Source of the DNA: a virus
DNA length: 64,000 nt
Direction: 5' to 3' (one strand)
Virus record (IMG/VR): IMGVR_UViG_3300029286_002355
Span: 122,120 to 186,119 of that record
Position 1 is the stretch's first letter, and the number at the start of each line of letters is the position of its first letter. Below are positions 1 through 8,824 of this stretch, one piece after another. The notes under the pieces are model-generated. The model saw nothing but the letters and a program-made list of their open reading frames with translations, made no database searches and was not told the origin of the DNA. Position numbers and translations under genes: made by a program.

Positions 1-645
1 CCAATCGTGGAATGTACGATAATTTTCCCTTTGCTTTATTTGTAGCTCTGAAAATGTTCCTATTTTTTTATCTAGATCATTTAACTGTTGATATAGCTTT
101 TCTATAAGTTCTTCGGTAAGCGGAACACTTTCATCAACACGTTTTACACAGTTACATTGGGTGCTTAGTGGCAATTCTCCTCTCTGAATGTTGTATTTTG
201 CGTAAGCTTTTTCGAATTTGTCTACACGACGATTGTAAATGTCATCGGGCCACAATCCATACATTCTGCATGACAATGGACGATCTTTATAAACTGTGCA
301 TCTTCCTTCTTTGCTCAACAACATACAGGGTTTAACCATGGTTTCCATACCCCACTTAGCATATTCGTATCTGAAGAAATATTCAACGCTAGTGCATACA
401 ATATCTAATATTTCTTCTATGTTCTTGGTTTCATATATAGTAGAAAGTATTTGAAGAAATTCAGAATAGTTAATTTGCGGCATGGCAACCTTGCAACAAA
501 TATTTTGCTGCTTGCACGTGCTTTCCAAATTTATACTATCGTGGTATATGCTCTGTAAAACACTTTGTAAGTTGGTTCTTTTTCTAGCAATTTCAGACAA
601 CCTCTTCTGCCCTAGTTTCTTATGCTTTTTTGATTTATTTCCCAT
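1..645 (-). CDS. YkgJ-like cysteine-cluster protein, C-terminus beyond window edge
   Basis: 215 codons are visible and the frame is still open at the left edge. The start ATG follows AAAGGAG at good spacing. Cysteines at about 44, 50 and 51 (CKQQNICC) and at 107, 116 and 126 (KEGRCTVYKDRPLSCRMYG) match the YkgJ/CxxCxxCC family, which is thought to bind zinc or an Fe-S cluster. The function of that family is not settled. The N-terminus is strongly basic. A TGTATAAT promoter-like motif lies 17 bases before the start, which leaves almost no leader. Confidence 0.75.
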   Translation of the reverse strand, partial: MGNKSKKHKKLGQKRLSEIARKRTNLQSVLQSIYHDSINLESTCKQQNICCKVAMPQINYSEFLQILSTIYETKNIEEILDIVCTSVEYFFRYEYAKWGMETMVKPCMLLSKEGRCTVYKDRPLSCRMYGLWPDDIYNRRVDKFEKAYAKYNIQRGELPLSTQCNCVKRVDESVPLTEELIEKLYQQLNDLDKKIGTFSELQIKQRENYRTFHDW

Positions 646-661
646 GGTTCTCCTTTATAAT

Positions 662-669
662 ATTATACA
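662..669 (-). promoter_or_regulatory. YTGTATAAT promoter-like motif
   Basis: TTGTATAATA on the minus strand directly before the YkgJ-like gene. It is one member of the recurring intergenic motif. No -35 hexamer is evident. Confidence 0.5.
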
Positions 670-675
670 ATAACT

Positions 676-1992
676 CTACTTTTTAATATATGGCAACAGT
701 CCTAATACTTCTACTTTTTTTAATTTTTTTACAATAAACTCAAATTTTGCTCCCAACACTTTTTCAACATAGTGTTTTTTAATAACAATTCTCCGAAGGT
801 ACGACTTCCAAAACTTAAATGTGGAATCAAACCCAGTTACCTCAACATATTTATTTTCTTTTGGAAAATAAAAATCATATCTACAAGAACCTAACCCTCC
901 ATACTTCTTATTGTACGAAAAGTTAATTTTCTGAATTCGATATTGGATATAAAAATAAGCATCAATCATAGACGAGCAAACAGTTCCATCGTCTAACATA
1001 ACCCCATTACAAGACGGACAACCGTTGCCGTCAACTCTTCCCATTATTCTAGCTTTCCATTCAAAGCCACACCTACTGCATTTCCACCATACGGATAAAT
1101 TGCTCCCCCAACTAACATCAAACGGAGTTAATTTTCCATTTTTGGTTGGATGCCATTCTCTTGATAACTCTAGATTTTTAGATCCTAATGAGTCACACTT
1201 AAAGCAAGACTTTAATCCTTTATTCCTCGCAAGGATTGATGCCAACCATTCGTTTTTACACTTTCCACATTTCCACCATACTTTTCTTTTACTGCCATAA
1301 GTTACATGATACGGAGTAACACTTCCATTCTTACTGGCATTCCATTCCGAAGCCAGTCTAGGATTTTGAGAGGCTAAACAATTACATATGGGGCAAGATT
1401 TTTCCAGAACACTCCTCGCTCTAATTTCCGCATCCCATTCGTGTCCGCATTTATTGCATTTCCACCATACTTTTTTACCGGATCTATAATCAACATCAAA
1501 CGGAGTTAATTTTCCATTTTTGGTTGGATGCCATTCTCTTGATAATCCAATTTCTTTTTCCCCCAGAGAATTACACTTAGAACATTTTGTTATTCTATTA
1601 TCTTGTGTTCTTAATAGAGGCGAAGACGCCCATTCATAACCACATTTATTACATTTCCACCATACTTTTTTACCGGATCTAAGGCTTATTTTATTAGGGG
1701 TCAAATCTCCGTTTTTGGTTGGATGCCATTCTTCTGCTAATTCTGGACATTTTTTAGACAAAGAATTATTTTCCGTAATGGCTCTCCCTATACACGATGG
1801 ACAATTATAATTTCTAATTCTATTGTTTATTATTGCTTCCCATTCATAACTACACTTATTACATTTCCACCATACTTTTTTATTACTTCTATAACAAAAA
1901 TCCTTTGGAGTCAAATTTCCGTTTTTGGTTGGATGCCACTGCTCTAACAAAGTAGGACAGGAATCGCTTAAGTTTCTATGCGAATGTTTCAT
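676..1992 (-). CDS. Zinc-ribbon repeat protein with C-terminal nuclease-like domain
   Basis: 438 aa. Five tandem units of about 65 residues each carry W(H/N)PTKNG, then KVWWKCNKCGYEW and a second CxxC, the pattern of the probable zinc-ribbon family DUF4379. After residue ~340 the repeats stop and a segment with YDFYFPKENKYVEVTG follows; a D-x(n)-E-x-T/K arrangement like this suggests a small PD-(D/E)XK or homing-endonuclease-type domain. No strong Shine-Dalgarno precedes the ATG. A shorter relative lies at 61708-62853. Likely a free-standing mobile endonuclease whose ribbons read DNA; the repeats are seen directly, the nuclease role is inferred. Confidence 0.7.
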   Translation of the reverse strand: MKHSHRNLSDSCPTLLEQWHPTKNGNLTPKDFCYRSNKKVWWKCNKCSYEWEAIINNRIRNYNCPSCIGRAITENNSLSKKCPELAEEWHPTKNGDLTPNKISLRSGKKVWWKCNKCGYEWASSPLLRTQDNRITKCSKCNSLGEKEIGLSREWHPTKNGKLTPFDVDYRSGKKVWWKCNKCGHEWDAEIRARSVLEKSCPICNCLASQNPRLASEWNASKNGSVTPYHVTYGSKRKVWWKCGKCKNEWLASILARNKGLKSCFKCDSLGSKNLELSREWHPTKNGKLTPFDVSWGSNLSVWWKCSRCGFEWKARIMGRVDGNGCPSCNGVMLDDGTVCSSMIDAYFYIQYRIQKINFSYNKKYGGLGSCRYDFYFPKENKYVEVTGFDSTFKFWKSYLRRIVIKKHYVEKVLGAKFEFIVKKLKKVEVLGLLPYIKK

Positions 1993-2059
1993 GTTATAGT
2001 ATTCGATAAAATCTGAATAATTCCTTTGTTTATTTTATTAGAGAAACAGATATTCGCAG

Positions 2060-4597
2060 CTATTCAATTCTTTTTATCTCACTTAAACCGCATAACCCAG
2101 CATGTTTTTCTATAATGATGTTGTTTTTTAGCCGCTGTTGTATTTCTGGACTATGCGTAATTATCATGACCCTATCAAATCTGTTTTCCAGTCTTTCTAG
2201 CATTTTAAAAACAGATTCAACATGCGAATTATCTAGACAGTTAAATATTTCGTCAAGGCAAACCAATCCGGGCTTTTGGGAGGATCTTGAAAACGATAAC
2301 AAAGCCAAACCTACATCAACCGCCAATCGAACAATCATTTGCTCTCCACCGCTCAACATTTCGTAGGTATCTGCCGACCCTCCCGTTATAGTCATATCAA
2401 CCTTGGAACTATCATTAATAAACATTTTAACCACTACTTCTCCATGGCTTAAAATATCCAAGAATTCTCTGATATAGACATTGAGTAGCGGAAGGTATTT
2501 TTTTACAATACGTGTTTGTATTCCTTCTAGCCCATAAATTTCTTCAAGAATTAACATCCTCTTTAGAGTCTTGCCTTCTTTTTCAAACTCTTTTCTTTTG
2601 TTTTCTAGGTTTGTTTTTAACTGTTCGAAATTTTCTATTTCTTTACCCAAGAATCCAACTTTTTCTGAGTATTTTTGTTTGCGCTGCGAATACTCATCTT
2701 TCTTCTTTTTGTTCTCTTCTAGCTTGGCTTTTACAATGGCCGCTTCTGCCTCTGCCTGTTTGTATTTTTGAGTTAATTCCGACAATTTGTTTTGAATAGA
2801 TTCGATTTCAACCTTAAAGCGGGTTTCAATTTCAATACACTTCTGTTTGTATTCTTTGGATTTGAGTTCAAGCCCCTTTATAGATTTACTGGATTCCTCT
2901 ATTTCGGTTTTTTCAACTTTAAGAGTGGCTTCAACCTCTTTGAGTCTTTCATGGTATTCCGTGAATGATTTAAACTCGGCAAGAATATCGTTATGTTCTA
3001 TCTGACTCTGTAGGCTTCCTCTTGCTCGATTCTCTAAATTAGACAAAAACGCTTTATCAACGGATAACTTCTCAGAAATCTCTTTCATAATTCTTGTTTT
3101 TTCTTCGCAAGCAAGAAGAGCTTCTTTTAGTTTGGATTCTATATGGTCTTTTGTCACCTTCATTTTGCATTCGCTACAAATGAAAGAATCACCCTTTTTA
3201 AGTTGGTTCTGAAATTTAAGTATAATTTCCTGATATTCCTGCACTTTCGACTTGAGTTTGGATATCTCGCCAACTTTTTCCTCAACATTTACTTTAGCAT
3301 TTGGAATCAGTTTTTCTACTTCGGTTTTGGCATCAATAATTTTTTTGAGTTGGGCTAACTTGTTTTCTTTTTCTCCTTTGTTGAAAGCCTTTATCTTGTT
3401 CTCTAGGATTGTCTTTCGTTCTATGCCCTTACAAACCCTATCTTCTTTGGTCTGTAAGGAAGCACTCTGTTTAAGGAGTTCCGCTTCTGATTCTTTTTGA
3501 AGTTTATCCCAATCCGCTAATTGTTTTGCGCATTCTTCTTCTCTTTCTTTCTTTTGTTTTTTGTAATTTCTCCCTTCTTCCATAATCAGTCCTAATTTGG
3601 AAATAGGCTCTGACTTTGAAAGAAGATCGATTTCGTTCTGTAAATCCGTAATGTTCTTGTCGCATAAAATAACCTTTTCGTTACATTCCTTTTGGATAAC
3701 GGATAAAGCGTTTACGAGCCCCTGAGGAGAATCTATTTTTGATTTATCTTCCATTATCCCCATCATGTCTTCGTAATTAATGTAAGCTTTAAGGAACATA
3801 TCTTCAAGAAAAGAAACATTGGATTGGATCGCTTGAACAACCTTATCTTGAGCATTTTTTTTCTTACGCAAATTTTCCAAGCATCCAACTACTACATTTT
3901 CCAAACGCAAAAGACTAATTAACATTTCTTTCCTAGTTTTGTCGCCGCCAGTTAGATATTTCCCAGCATCGTTTTGTCCAAACATCTGACTGTTAACAAA
4001 AACATCGTAATCCTGAGTAATAACATCGGAAATAGATTCTTTAGTATCGGTTGTTCTATGGCCCGACAAGCTATCAGAACCGTCTTTGCTAATGCATTCA
4101 AATTCCAACAAAGGAGTGCTACTTTTCTGAGTTGAAACAAAAGTCCTGCCTCTCTTAATACGATATATCCTATCCGCATCTTCCAAAAATTCTTCTACAT
4201 AGGATTCTCTTAGATTGGGTGGATATTTCCCATTTATCTTTGTTACAACAGATAAACCCGCTTTTTCTACCTTATCTGAATTCCTAGTCTTACGAACAAT
4301 TTTTTCATAATGGGCATAACAAATTCCCTCCATGATACTGCTTTTACCCACTCCATTAGACATATCGACATTACCATCTACTAATCCTATGATGCCTAAT
4401 TGTTTTTCTATGCCCCTTTGTTTAGCTTTCTTAATATGGGTAACAGGATCTTTTTTAACCCCCTCATATATGTCATCCATGGTTATTTTTTCTTCTTTCA
4501 AGTCCATCTTTTGTTGAGAAGTAAGATCGAATACAATAGTGTTATTACTTTCCCCGAAGCGAAGAAAGTTATGGAACTTCATGGCGTAAACTTGCAT
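2060..4597 (-). CDS. SbcC/Rad50-like recombination ATPase (gp46-like)
   Basis: 845 aa. Walker A DMSNGVGKSS near residues 79-87, a long coiled coil through the middle, a zinc-hook CSEC near 474-477, the ABC signature LSGGEQMIVRLAV near 750 and Walker B PGLVCLDEIFNCLD near 785, followed by a THSPE switch motif. This is the complete Rad50/SbcC order. With the SbcD-like nuclease it should form the ATP-driven end-processing complex that T4 calls gp46/gp47, used in recombination-dependent replication and host DNA breakdown. Its ATG overlaps the stop of the upstream SbcD gene (TAATG) after GGAGG, so the two are translationally coupled. Confidence 0.95.
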   Translation of the reverse strand: MQVYAMKFHNFLRFGESNNTIVFDLTSQQKMDLKEEKITMDDIYEGVKKDPVTHIKKAKQRGIEKQLGIIGLVDGNVDMSNGVGKSSIMEGICYAHYEKIVRKTRNSDKVEKAGLSVVTKINGKYPPNLRESYVEEFLEDADRIYRIKRGRTFVSTQKSSTPLLEFECISKDGSDSLSGHRTTDTKESISDVITQDYDVFVNSQMFGQNDAGKYLTGGDKTRKEMLISLLRLENVVVGCLENLRKKKNAQDKVVQAIQSNVSFLEDMFLKAYINYEDMMGIMEDKSKIDSPQGLVNALSVIQKECNEKVILCDKNITDLQNEIDLLSKSEPISKLGLIMEEGRNYKKQKKEREEECAKQLADWDKLQKESEAELLKQSASLQTKEDRVCKGIERKTILENKIKAFNKGEKENKLAQLKKIIDAKTEVEKLIPNAKVNVEEKVGEISKLKSKVQEYQEIILKFQNQLKKGDSFICSECKMKVTKDHIESKLKEALLACEEKTRIMKEISEKLSVDKAFLSNLENRARGSLQSQIEHNDILAEFKSFTEYHERLKEVEATLKVEKTEIEESSKSIKGLELKSKEYKQKCIEIETRFKVEIESIQNKLSELTQKYKQAEAEAAIVKAKLEENKKKKDEYSQRKQKYSEKVGFLGKEIENFEQLKTNLENKRKEFEKEGKTLKRMLILEEIYGLEGIQTRIVKKYLPLLNVYIREFLDILSHGEVVVKMFINDSSKVDMTITGGSADTYEMLSGGEQMIVRLAVDVGLALLSFSRSSQKPGLVCLDEIFNCLDNSHVESVFKMLERLENRFDRVMIITHSPEIQQRLKNNIIIEKHAGLCGLSEIKRIE

Positions 4598-5883
4598 TAT
4601 TTAGCCTCCGTTGCTTCTTTATAGATATCCGTAGACATTTGAATCAAAATGTCCTGTTCCTCTTTGATTACTTCACGTTCTTTGATCATGTCGTTGATAG
4701 TTCCCAACACAACCACTTCATTAATGCGCCCTTCCCCCAAAATAGTTTCTTCAATTTCCATAGCTTCTTTGTCTTCTTCTTCGTCAATTACTTTTTGTTC
4801 ATGGAATACATGTATGGGATTTATTTTCTGACGAATCTTTCTTTTAATCTCTTCCAATCCCAAAGAGAAATCCATCAACTCATTATTATTTCCAACAAAA
4901 GATATCTTAACGATAGCTCCCTTGAACCCCTTAGGAACGGCATCCAAAGTGTTTTCTATCTGTTTAATATTACCTTTTAGTTCAAGCATCGGACGGCAGT
5001 TGGGATATTCAATAAATTTACATTTACCCATTGGAGAATTTTCAACTATTTTATCATCATAAACTACAAAACCCTTTTTGTGGTCTATTTCTGTCATATC
5101 TGTTTTTTCTATACTGCCACAATACATAGAGATACTGTTTTTAACTGGAAGAATTTGAAACTGATGATAGTCTCCAAGGAATATATATTTTGCACCTATT
5201 AACTCCAAATCTTCAAGACCAATATCGTTTAAGTTGGTGTTGTAGAAATTTTTCTTGCCTGTTGTTGTTGTATTCGTAATCGTGCGCTCGGTTTGTAACT
5301 CAACATATTGGCTTTTAATAGCACCCTTAACCCCAAAATGACCGAAAAAAAGTTTTTCTTTCAAAGCTAACTCAGGTTGCTCTTTAATTTTCGCCTCTAC
5401 TTGCCTAATAAAAGTGTGTAGCTGATCCTTGATAAGTATTTTCCCTTGTTCAACCTCCATCGAATAAGGAAATAGCAAAAGAAGTTTGTCTTTGAATTCT
5501 AGAATCTGAGGGGTTTCAACAACCTTGATATTCTTAAACTGGGATCTGGCAATGGGGCGAAGGGCGTGGTGCTTCTTACAAACATCATGATTCCCTACCA
5601 AAATAATAATGGGTATCTTGGCTTCGGTTAGTTCTCTTAGTTTGGCATTAAAGAAAGCTCTAACATCATTAGAAGGATCAAAGGTTTCAAAAGAATCGCC
5701 TGCTATAACAATCAGATCAGGTTTAATTTGATCTTTGTTTAGAGAAATCATATATTCGAATGACTTCATGAAATCAACGGATCTAAAAGGCATATCGGAA
5801 TACCCTTTATCCATAACACCTTTATAAACCGATTTATTAAGGTGTAAATCTGCCATGATGCTTATTTTCAAAGTAGTTCCCAC
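4597..5883 (-). CDS. SbcD/Mre11-like nuclease (gp47-like)
   Basis: 428 aa calcineurin-like phosphoesterase. Metal motifs in order: ADLHLNKS, AGDSFETFD, VGNHDVC, FFGHFG and LGDYHQFQ. It partners the SbcC-like ATPase encoded directly downstream. The start shown is GTG within the end of the preceding small gene; a TTG four codons later is possible, while the first in-frame ATG (residue 10) would remove part of the first beta strand. The C-terminal third (after ~330) is acidic and probably holds the Rad50-binding region, as in the family. Confidence 0.93.
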   Translation of the reverse strand: MGTTLKISIMADLHLNKSVYKGVMDKGYSDMPFRSVDFMKSFEYMISLNKDQIKPDLIVIAGDSFETFDPSNDVRAFFNAKLRELTEAKIPIIILVGNHDVCKKHHALRPIARSQFKNIKVVETPQILEFKDKLLLLFPYSMEVEQGKILIKDQLHTFIRQVEAKIKEQPELALKEKLFFGHFGVKGAIKSQYVELQTERTITNTTTTGKKNFYNTNLNDIGLEDLELIGAKYIFLGDYHQFQILPVKNSISMYCGSIEKTDMTEIDHKKGFVVYDDKIVENSPMGKCKFIEYPNCRPMLELKGNIKQIENTLDAVPKGFKGAIVKISFVGNNNELMDFSLGLEEIKRKIRQKINPIHVFHEQKVIDEEEDKEAMEIEETILGEGRINEVVVLGTINDMIKEREVIKEEQDILIQMSTDIYKEATEAK

Positions 5884-6089
5884 CCTTCTAATTCTAGTTC
5901 ATATGCGAATCTTTCAATCCCACTAACCAAGTGATTGTGTTTTTTGTAAAACTCGCAATGACATGCTCCGTCACGCCAAGGGTTTCGACATTGGTTACAT
6001 GTTGTTTTTGATTGAACAAATTCTCTATACGCTCTTATCAACGGATGATTCCTTGCTTGCTTCTTGAATAGGTTCTTGAATAGGCTCAT
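5868..6089 (-). CDS. Small cysteine-containing protein, unknown
   Basis: 73 aa. The start was chosen at the ATG preceded by AAAGGAG. It contains CNQCRNPWRDGACHC, a likely metal site. It overlaps the preceding gene by 65 bases in another frame and ends inside the SbcD start. I do not recognise the family. Confidence 0.6.
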   Translation of the reverse strand: MSLFKNLFKKQARNHPLIRAYREFVQSKTTCNQCRNPWRDGACHCEFYKKHNHLVSGIERFAYELELEGWELL

Positions 6090-6252
6090 CGTCTTTCTCC
6101 TTTTTTCGTCTAACTCCAAGTATTTCTTTCATTTTATCTGGACTTTCATTAGATAGTTTTTCCCAATGTTTATCGCATAAAGGTTTCCCGAAATATGTTA
6201 TCTCTACTTTGTCTTTACACTTCTTAAACCAACATGTGCAAACTTCACTCAT
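6025..6252 (-). CDS. Small zinc-binding-like protein, unknown
   Basis: 75 aa, starting CTCWFKKCKDKVEITYFG and then PLCDKHW, a CxC...CxxH arrangement like a small treble-clef or zinc ribbon. The tail is charged and low-complexity (PIQEPIQEAS). It is the first gene after a TGTATAAT motif and a terminator. Confidence 0.6.
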   Translation of the reverse strand: MSEVCTCWFKKCKDKVEITYFGKPLCDKHWEKLSNESPDKMKEILGVRRKKEKDDEPIQEPIQEASKESSVDKSV

Positions 6253-6281
6253 GACAACCTGTTATTGTTTTTCATAGAGAT

Positions 6282-6289
6282 ATTATACA
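6282..6289 (-). promoter_or_regulatory. YTGTATAAT promoter-like motif
   Basis: TTTTGTATAATAT on the minus strand, abutting the T-run of the preceding terminator and about 30 bases before the start at 6252. One transcript appears to end exactly where the next begins. Confidence 0.65.
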
Positions 6290-6290
6290 A

Positions 6291-6324
6291 AAAAGGGAGT
6301 AAAGAAAAATCTTTACTCCCTTTT
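6291..6324 (-). terminator. Bidirectional Rho-independent terminator
   Basis: A perfect 14-bp stem (AAAAGGGAGTAAAG with its complement) closes a 6-base loop. There are U-runs on both strands. It sits directly after the tandem SpoVS gene. Confidence 0.85.
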
Positions 6325-6345
6325 TGTTTTGTAATCAGTTCTATA

Positions 6346-7080
6346 CTAGGCTTCGTTACTAAAACAATAGAAGGCTATGCCGGTACGTTCGTTGTCTCCC
6401 ATTTCGGTTACTATAAAATCATCAAAGGCATATAGATCTGCGCCTCTAGTGGCCGTAAATCCTCTTGCAATAGCCAACGCTTTACAGGCCTTACCGATAC
6501 AGGCATTCCCGAAACATCTAACCAAACATTCCTTGTTTTCTTCAACAGCATGTGTAATAGCTCCAGCAAGTTTCCTTACTCGAATTCGTCTTTCTGCGGG
6601 ATCGATATCTTTAGGGTCTGCCTTAACCATAAGAACGCTTTTTACTTTCTCTAAATCAATTTTTTTAGTTTTTTCTGAAGCAAAGACGCAAAAGACAATG
6701 CCAGTTAATGTGCTATCACCAATTTGTGCCGTTAAAAACGCTGGTGCATAAGCTAGTTGCAGATTGTTCGTGTCCTCAACATAAGACTTAGCAATAGCAA
6801 GTGCTTTGACCGACTTCCCAATAGCTGCGTTTCCAAATGCCCTAACGTTAATTTCTCCATTGGTTCTTAAAGAATGGCTGATGGCTCCTGCTAATTTTTT
6901 TACATTTCTTTTTCTATCTTCTGGCGTAATATCGGCAGGATCGGCAGCAACTTTAAGTGCAGGTTTTGAATCATCGGTTAATGGTTTTGGGACAGATGCT
7001 TGTGGTATTGCTTCAACTAACTCCTTGTCTTCGTGCATTTCCTCAAGATCGTTTTTATCTATTACTATATTTTCAGTCAT
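6346..7080 (-). CDS. Tandem SpoVS/Alba-like nucleic-acid-binding protein
   Basis: 244 aa. Two copies of a SpoVS-like domain: first LAGAISHSLRTNGEINVRAF, then GNAAIGKSVKALAIAKSYV; second LAGAITHAVEENKECLVRCF, then GNACIGKACKALAIARGF; each ends with a GD(S/N)xxTGI strand. Bacterial SpoVS is a single small domain of Alba-type fold, so this is a duplication. About 45 acidic residues precede the first domain. Alba-type proteins bind DNA or RNA; the phage role is not known. It has its own promoter motif and terminator, so it is a single-gene transcript, and probably abundant (inference). Confidence 0.8.
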   Translation of the reverse strand: MTENIVIDKNDLEEMHEDKELVEAIPQASVPKPLTDDSKPALKVAADPADITPEDRKRNVKKLAGAISHSLRTNGEINVRAFGNAAIGKSVKALAIAKSYVEDTNNLQLAYAPAFLTAQIGDSTLTGIVFCVFASEKTKKIDLEKVKSVLMVKADPKDIDPAERRIRVRKLAGAITHAVEENKECLVRCFGNACIGKACKALAIARGFTATRGADLYAFDDFIVTEMGDNERTGIAFYCFSNEA

Positions 7081-7094
7081 CTCATCCTCCTATT

Positions 7095-7102
7095 TGTATA
7101 AT
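7095..7102 (+). promoter_or_regulatory. Plus-strand TGTATAAT motif facing a terminator
   Basis: TTTGTATAATTC on the plus strand inside the leader of the SpoVS-type gene. No plus-strand gene follows; the bidirectional terminator at 7172-7206 is about 80 bases downstream. It could start a short antisense RNA or be chance. Confidence 0.3.
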
Positions 7103-7141
7103 TCAATTTTTGTGAGCAACATTCATTTGGTGCTCTTATAC

Positions 7142-7149
7142 ATTATACA
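7142..7149 (-). promoter_or_regulatory. YTGTATAAT promoter-like motif
   Basis: CTTGTATAATG on the minus strand about 60 bases before the SpoVS-type gene, just downstream of the sigma-factor terminator. Confidence 0.65.
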
Positions 7150-7171
7150 AGAAGCGGAGTGATTTTAACCA

Positions 7172-7206
7172 CAAAAAAAGGAGACCAAGAGTGGTCTCCT
7201 TTTTTT
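7172..7206 (-). terminator. Bidirectional Rho-independent terminator
   Basis: A 10-bp stem AAGGAGACCA/TGGTCTCCTT with a 4-base loop and runs of seven T on either strand. It closes the sigma-factor transcript. Confidence 0.85.
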
Positions 7207-7228
7207 AGGTCATGAACAACTAATTGAT

Positions 7229-8122
7229 TTAGTTACTGCCTAATTTTGATATATAATGCTCTTTATTTTTTCGTAGCTCCCTTATGGTTCGCATAATGAA
7301 ATCTGTTTCTTCAGTTTTCTTTAATTCAACGGCGTACTTTAAGCGGCTAGACCCTTCGACAACATAGCTAATGAGTTTGAAGTCACCATTGATTGCGCCT
7401 TTACCCTTTAGGAGTTCCTTTACTACCTTTGAACATTTATTTTTACAAAATTTCTTGGCTTGATTTCTAGTAATATGCACAAAACCATGTTTAGTTCGAT
7501 ATTCTTTAATCAGGGCTGTTAAGCTATTCCCTTCGCTTACTTTTTCTAGAAATTTCTTGAGACGAGAGTTATTATTGGCTAAGATTTCTAGGGTTTCGTC
7601 AAAATGAGTTTTATTCAAATTGAATTCTTTTTCATGTGGGTTTCCGCTAGGGATAACATCTTTTAATGTAACTTCTGATCCATCTTTATCGTTATACGGG
7701 AAGTCAAGAGATAGAATCATTCCACATAGAGGCCCATTATAGAATTCCGAAATTCTCTTTTTTGCATGTTTACTATTTTTTATGTTTTTTACTCTGTTTA
7801 GTAAAAACGTAAACAGGCAAGTATTAAATGATCCACGCCGCCTGTCATATTTCTGAGCCGCTCTGACAAAAACTACAGATAATTCGGAAAACAAATCTTC
7901 TACGCTAATGGCTAGGCCGGGGTAAAAGTGTTTGGTTGCCCAGCTTCTTAATGTTGGAATCCTATTCCTATATACCTTTTCAAGAACTTTCATATCTCCG
8001 GTTTTTTGAAAATCTACTACATCTTTATTTTCTTGATTTCTATCAATACAAACCATACTTTCGTCTATATCATATGCCATGTTGTTATCTTTCATCCACT
8101 CTGTACTGTTATTACTCTGCAT
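7229..8122 (-). CDS. Sigma-70-family factor, phage late type (gp55-like)
   Basis: 297 aa with GGGAGGG before the ATG. Residues ~70-125 resemble sigma region 2: SVEDLFSELSVVFVRAAQKY, then DRRRGSFNTCLFTFLLNRVKN, comparable with the region 2.1-2.3 core of sigma factors. The rest (~190-250) is basic and helical but has no clear region 4, which fits phage late sigmas of the T4 gp55 kind. Such factors direct RNA polymerase to -10-only promoters. This matches the recurring YTGTATAAT motif in the window, though the link is inferred. Confidence 0.7.
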   Translation of the reverse strand: MQSNNSTEWMKDNNMAYDIDESMVCIDRNQENKDVVDFQKTGDMKVLEKVYRNRIPTLRSWATKHFYPGLAISVEDLFSELSVVFVRAAQKYDRRRGSFNTCLFTFLLNRVKNIKNSKHAKKRISEFYNGPLCGMILSLDFPYNDKDGSEVTLKDVIPSGNPHEKEFNLNKTHFDETLEILANNNSRLKKFLEKVSEGNSLTALIKEYRTKHGFVHITRNQAKKFCKNKCSKVVKELLKGKGAINGDFKLISYVVEGSSRLKYAVELKKTEETDFIMRTIRELRKNKEHYISKLGSN

Positions 8123-8143
8123 AGCCCTCCCTTGTTGTTTGTT

Positions 8144-8824
8144 TTACTTTTCCCAGCAAATAGTTTGATATTCGCAAACAATACATTCTCTATTATTTTT
8201 CTCTTTATAAGGTCTCAAAGGTATAGTGCCTTTTATTTGATTCCCGAACAGTTGAAGACATTTGTTTTTGGCTGACGTAATGATAGATTTATAAGGCAAT
8301 ATATGGAAGATGTTGTAGTCTTGAGTATTCTTGTTTTCATAAAGTAAAAGGCCGTTTTTAACTTCTGATAACCACATAAGAAGCATAAGTTCAATAACAT
8401 GCCTTTTGATTGATCCCTCTTCATTTACTTTGGAGTACTCGTCTTCGGATAAAACTTTCACAAGGAGAACAAAAATACAATCCTTTATTTTAAGAATGGC
8501 ATCGATTTTACCATTAAGATTATAATTGCAATCGGCGGTAACGACATCCCTAGCTACAACTTTAATTCCGCTAAAACTATCAAGAAAATCAACCCATTTG
8601 TTTTTAGTATATTCTCTAATAACGTCCTGTTGATAAGAATAATTTTGATCTACTTTAGTTCCTCTAGCACGATAAATAATTCGTCTTGGGCATTCTGTAA
8701 TTTGTGTAGGGTTATATACTTCGTTATTTTTTACGAAATTCCTTCTTTTTATTTCATCTTTTATCAGGCCGTGTATATCTTTTGTCCATTCGTCTTTTTT
8801 GACAAATATATCTTTACTGTGCAT
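8144..8824 (-). CDS. Cas4/RecB-like PD-(D/E)XK family protein
   Basis: 226 aa from the ATG at 8824; a longer frame would need a TTG inside the primase gene. It has an early cysteine in TQITECPRRIIYRAR, a GKIDAILK motif and three late cysteines in ECIVCEYQTICW, the layout of Cas4-type nucleases with a 4Fe-4S cluster. The usual ExK of motif III reads LLVKV here, so one catalytic acid seems missing, while the K and a later E (RHVIELMLLMW) remain. It lies between primase and sigma factor, suggesting a role in replication or end processing. Confidence 0.6.
   Translation of the reverse strand: MHSKDIFVKKDEWTKDIHGLIKDEIKRRNFVKNNEVYNPTQITECPRRIIYRARGTKVDQNYSYQQDVIREYTKNKWVDFLDSFSGIKVVARDVVTADCNYNLNGKIDAILKIKDCIFVLLVKVLSEDEYSKVNEEGSIKRHVIELMLLMWLSEVKNGLLLYENKNTQDYNIFHILPYKSIITSAKNKCLQLFGNQIKGTIPLRPYKEKNNRECIVCEYQTICWEK

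Noticed and set aside
1025-1960. Repeated DNA of about 195-bp period resembling a repeat array
   Set aside because: The period equals the zinc-ribbon protein repeat on the minus strand and is coding; there are no CRISPR-type short repeats with unique spacers.
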